DNA from: an uncultured bacterium
GTDB taxonomy: Bacteria > Elusimicrobiota > Elusimicrobia > Elusimicrobiales > Elusimicrobiaceae
Length of the DNA stretch: 64,000 nucleotides
Assembly: GCA_949291515.1 (NCBI GenBank)
Contig: CASEVY010000008.1
Location: 45,114 to 109,113 of the forward strand
Reading direction: 5' to 3'
Part shown: piece by piece, positions 63,865 to 64,000 of the stretch
Numbering within the stretch: position 1 is the first letter of the stretch
Layout of the letters: each line of letters opens with the position of its first letter
Translations under genes and position numbers: made by a program
The notes under the pieces: model-generated
Seen by the model: only the letters and a program-made list of their open reading frames with translations
Databases searched by the model: none
Told to the model about the DNA's origin: nothing

Positions 63865-64000
63865 TTATGGTATAAGGATTTTTATCACTTTCTGCGATTT
63901 TACCGCATTGCCCCTCGTTGGACTCAGCTCCATTATCGCATAATACAATCCTCTCGCTACCTTCCTCCCGTGATTGTTCGTCCGGTCCCATTTGCACCTC
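63865..64000 (-). CDS. C-terminal end of an FlgD-tailed exported protein (5' end outside window)
   Basis: Only the last ~45 residues are inside the window. They read KWDRTNNHGRKVARGLYYAI and finish QKVIKILIP before the TAA at 63865-63867. This is the WDG-N-x-G-x-x-V-x-x-G-x-Y pattern of the FlgD-Ig-like tail, as in the protease at 14572-17970. It lies 18 bases upstream of the PorV-like gene. Confidence 0.75.
   Translation of the reverse strand, partial: RCKWDRTNNHGRKVARGLYYAIMELSPTRGNAVKSQKVIKILIP

Overview
The window reads as a continuous piece of chromosome from an anaerobic, Gram-negative-type bacterium, most consistent with the phylum Elusimicrobiota. This is an inference from protein style: PorV-like beta-barrels, FlgD-type C-terminal tails, a large Tad/Flp locus with lineage-specific proteins, and a type A RNase P RNA. 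No 16S gene is present to prove it. Coding density is high, most genes lie on the minus strand in short overlapping operons, and I saw no insertion sequence, prophage, CRISPR array or tRNA gene.

Region 1 (1-12.1 kb) is housekeeping. A 5'-truncated GMP reductase is followed by a minus-strand run ileS-lspA-TPR lipoprotein-P-type ATPase-queF-PrcB-like protein. Then come a DtxR-type metalloregulator with a candidate operator, a TM2 protein, NADP glutamate dehydrogenase, an RNase HI with a clamp-binding-like tail, and rnpB.

Region 2 (12.2-35.5 kb) mixes surface and metabolic genes. It has a cysteine-rich secreted protein behind a promoter whose spacer is a 14-nt T tract, and a thermolysin-like protease with a FlgD-type tail directly upstream of a PorV-like barrel. 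It also has NfeD/SPFH, cysteine synthase, a SirB1-like protein, era, pyrR behind a leader peptide and attenuator-like hairpin, PBP4, a LURP-one-like membrane protein, bioY, a MATE exporter, a cold-shock protein, a methyltransferase, glutamate formimidoyltransferase, phosphoserine aminotransferase, rsmA and a TPR protein.

Region 3 (35.8-64 kb) is one large minus-strand Tad/Flp pilus and surface-assembly locus. From its upstream end it runs: an FlgD-tailed protein (partial), a PorV-like barrel, three small pilin/TadE-type proteins, CpaB, a minimal secretin, a fused CpaE-CpaF ATPase, TadB with a long exported N-terminus, TadC, TadD-like TPR protein, a kinase-less HAMP sensor, a small membrane protein, a thioredoxin-fold secreted protein, a sensor kinase, a hybrid REC-kinase and a NarL-type regulator. 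It continues with another Flp-like pilin, two TadG/TadE-like proteins, and six single-pass exported proteins I cannot assign to a known family. The largest of these six ends in an OmpA-like peptidoglycan-binding domain.

The strongest candidate for something undescribed is in Region 3. Two paralogous anchored proteins each have their own TTGACA promoter and a structured 5' leader RNA. The two leaders share identical internal-loop sequences inside helices that differ in sequence but keep pairing. A third promoter, for the OmpA-like protein, also begins its transcript with a palindrome. The simplest picture is an envelope-spanning Tad apparatus whose extra components are regulated separately, by two-component signalling and possibly by RNA structure.
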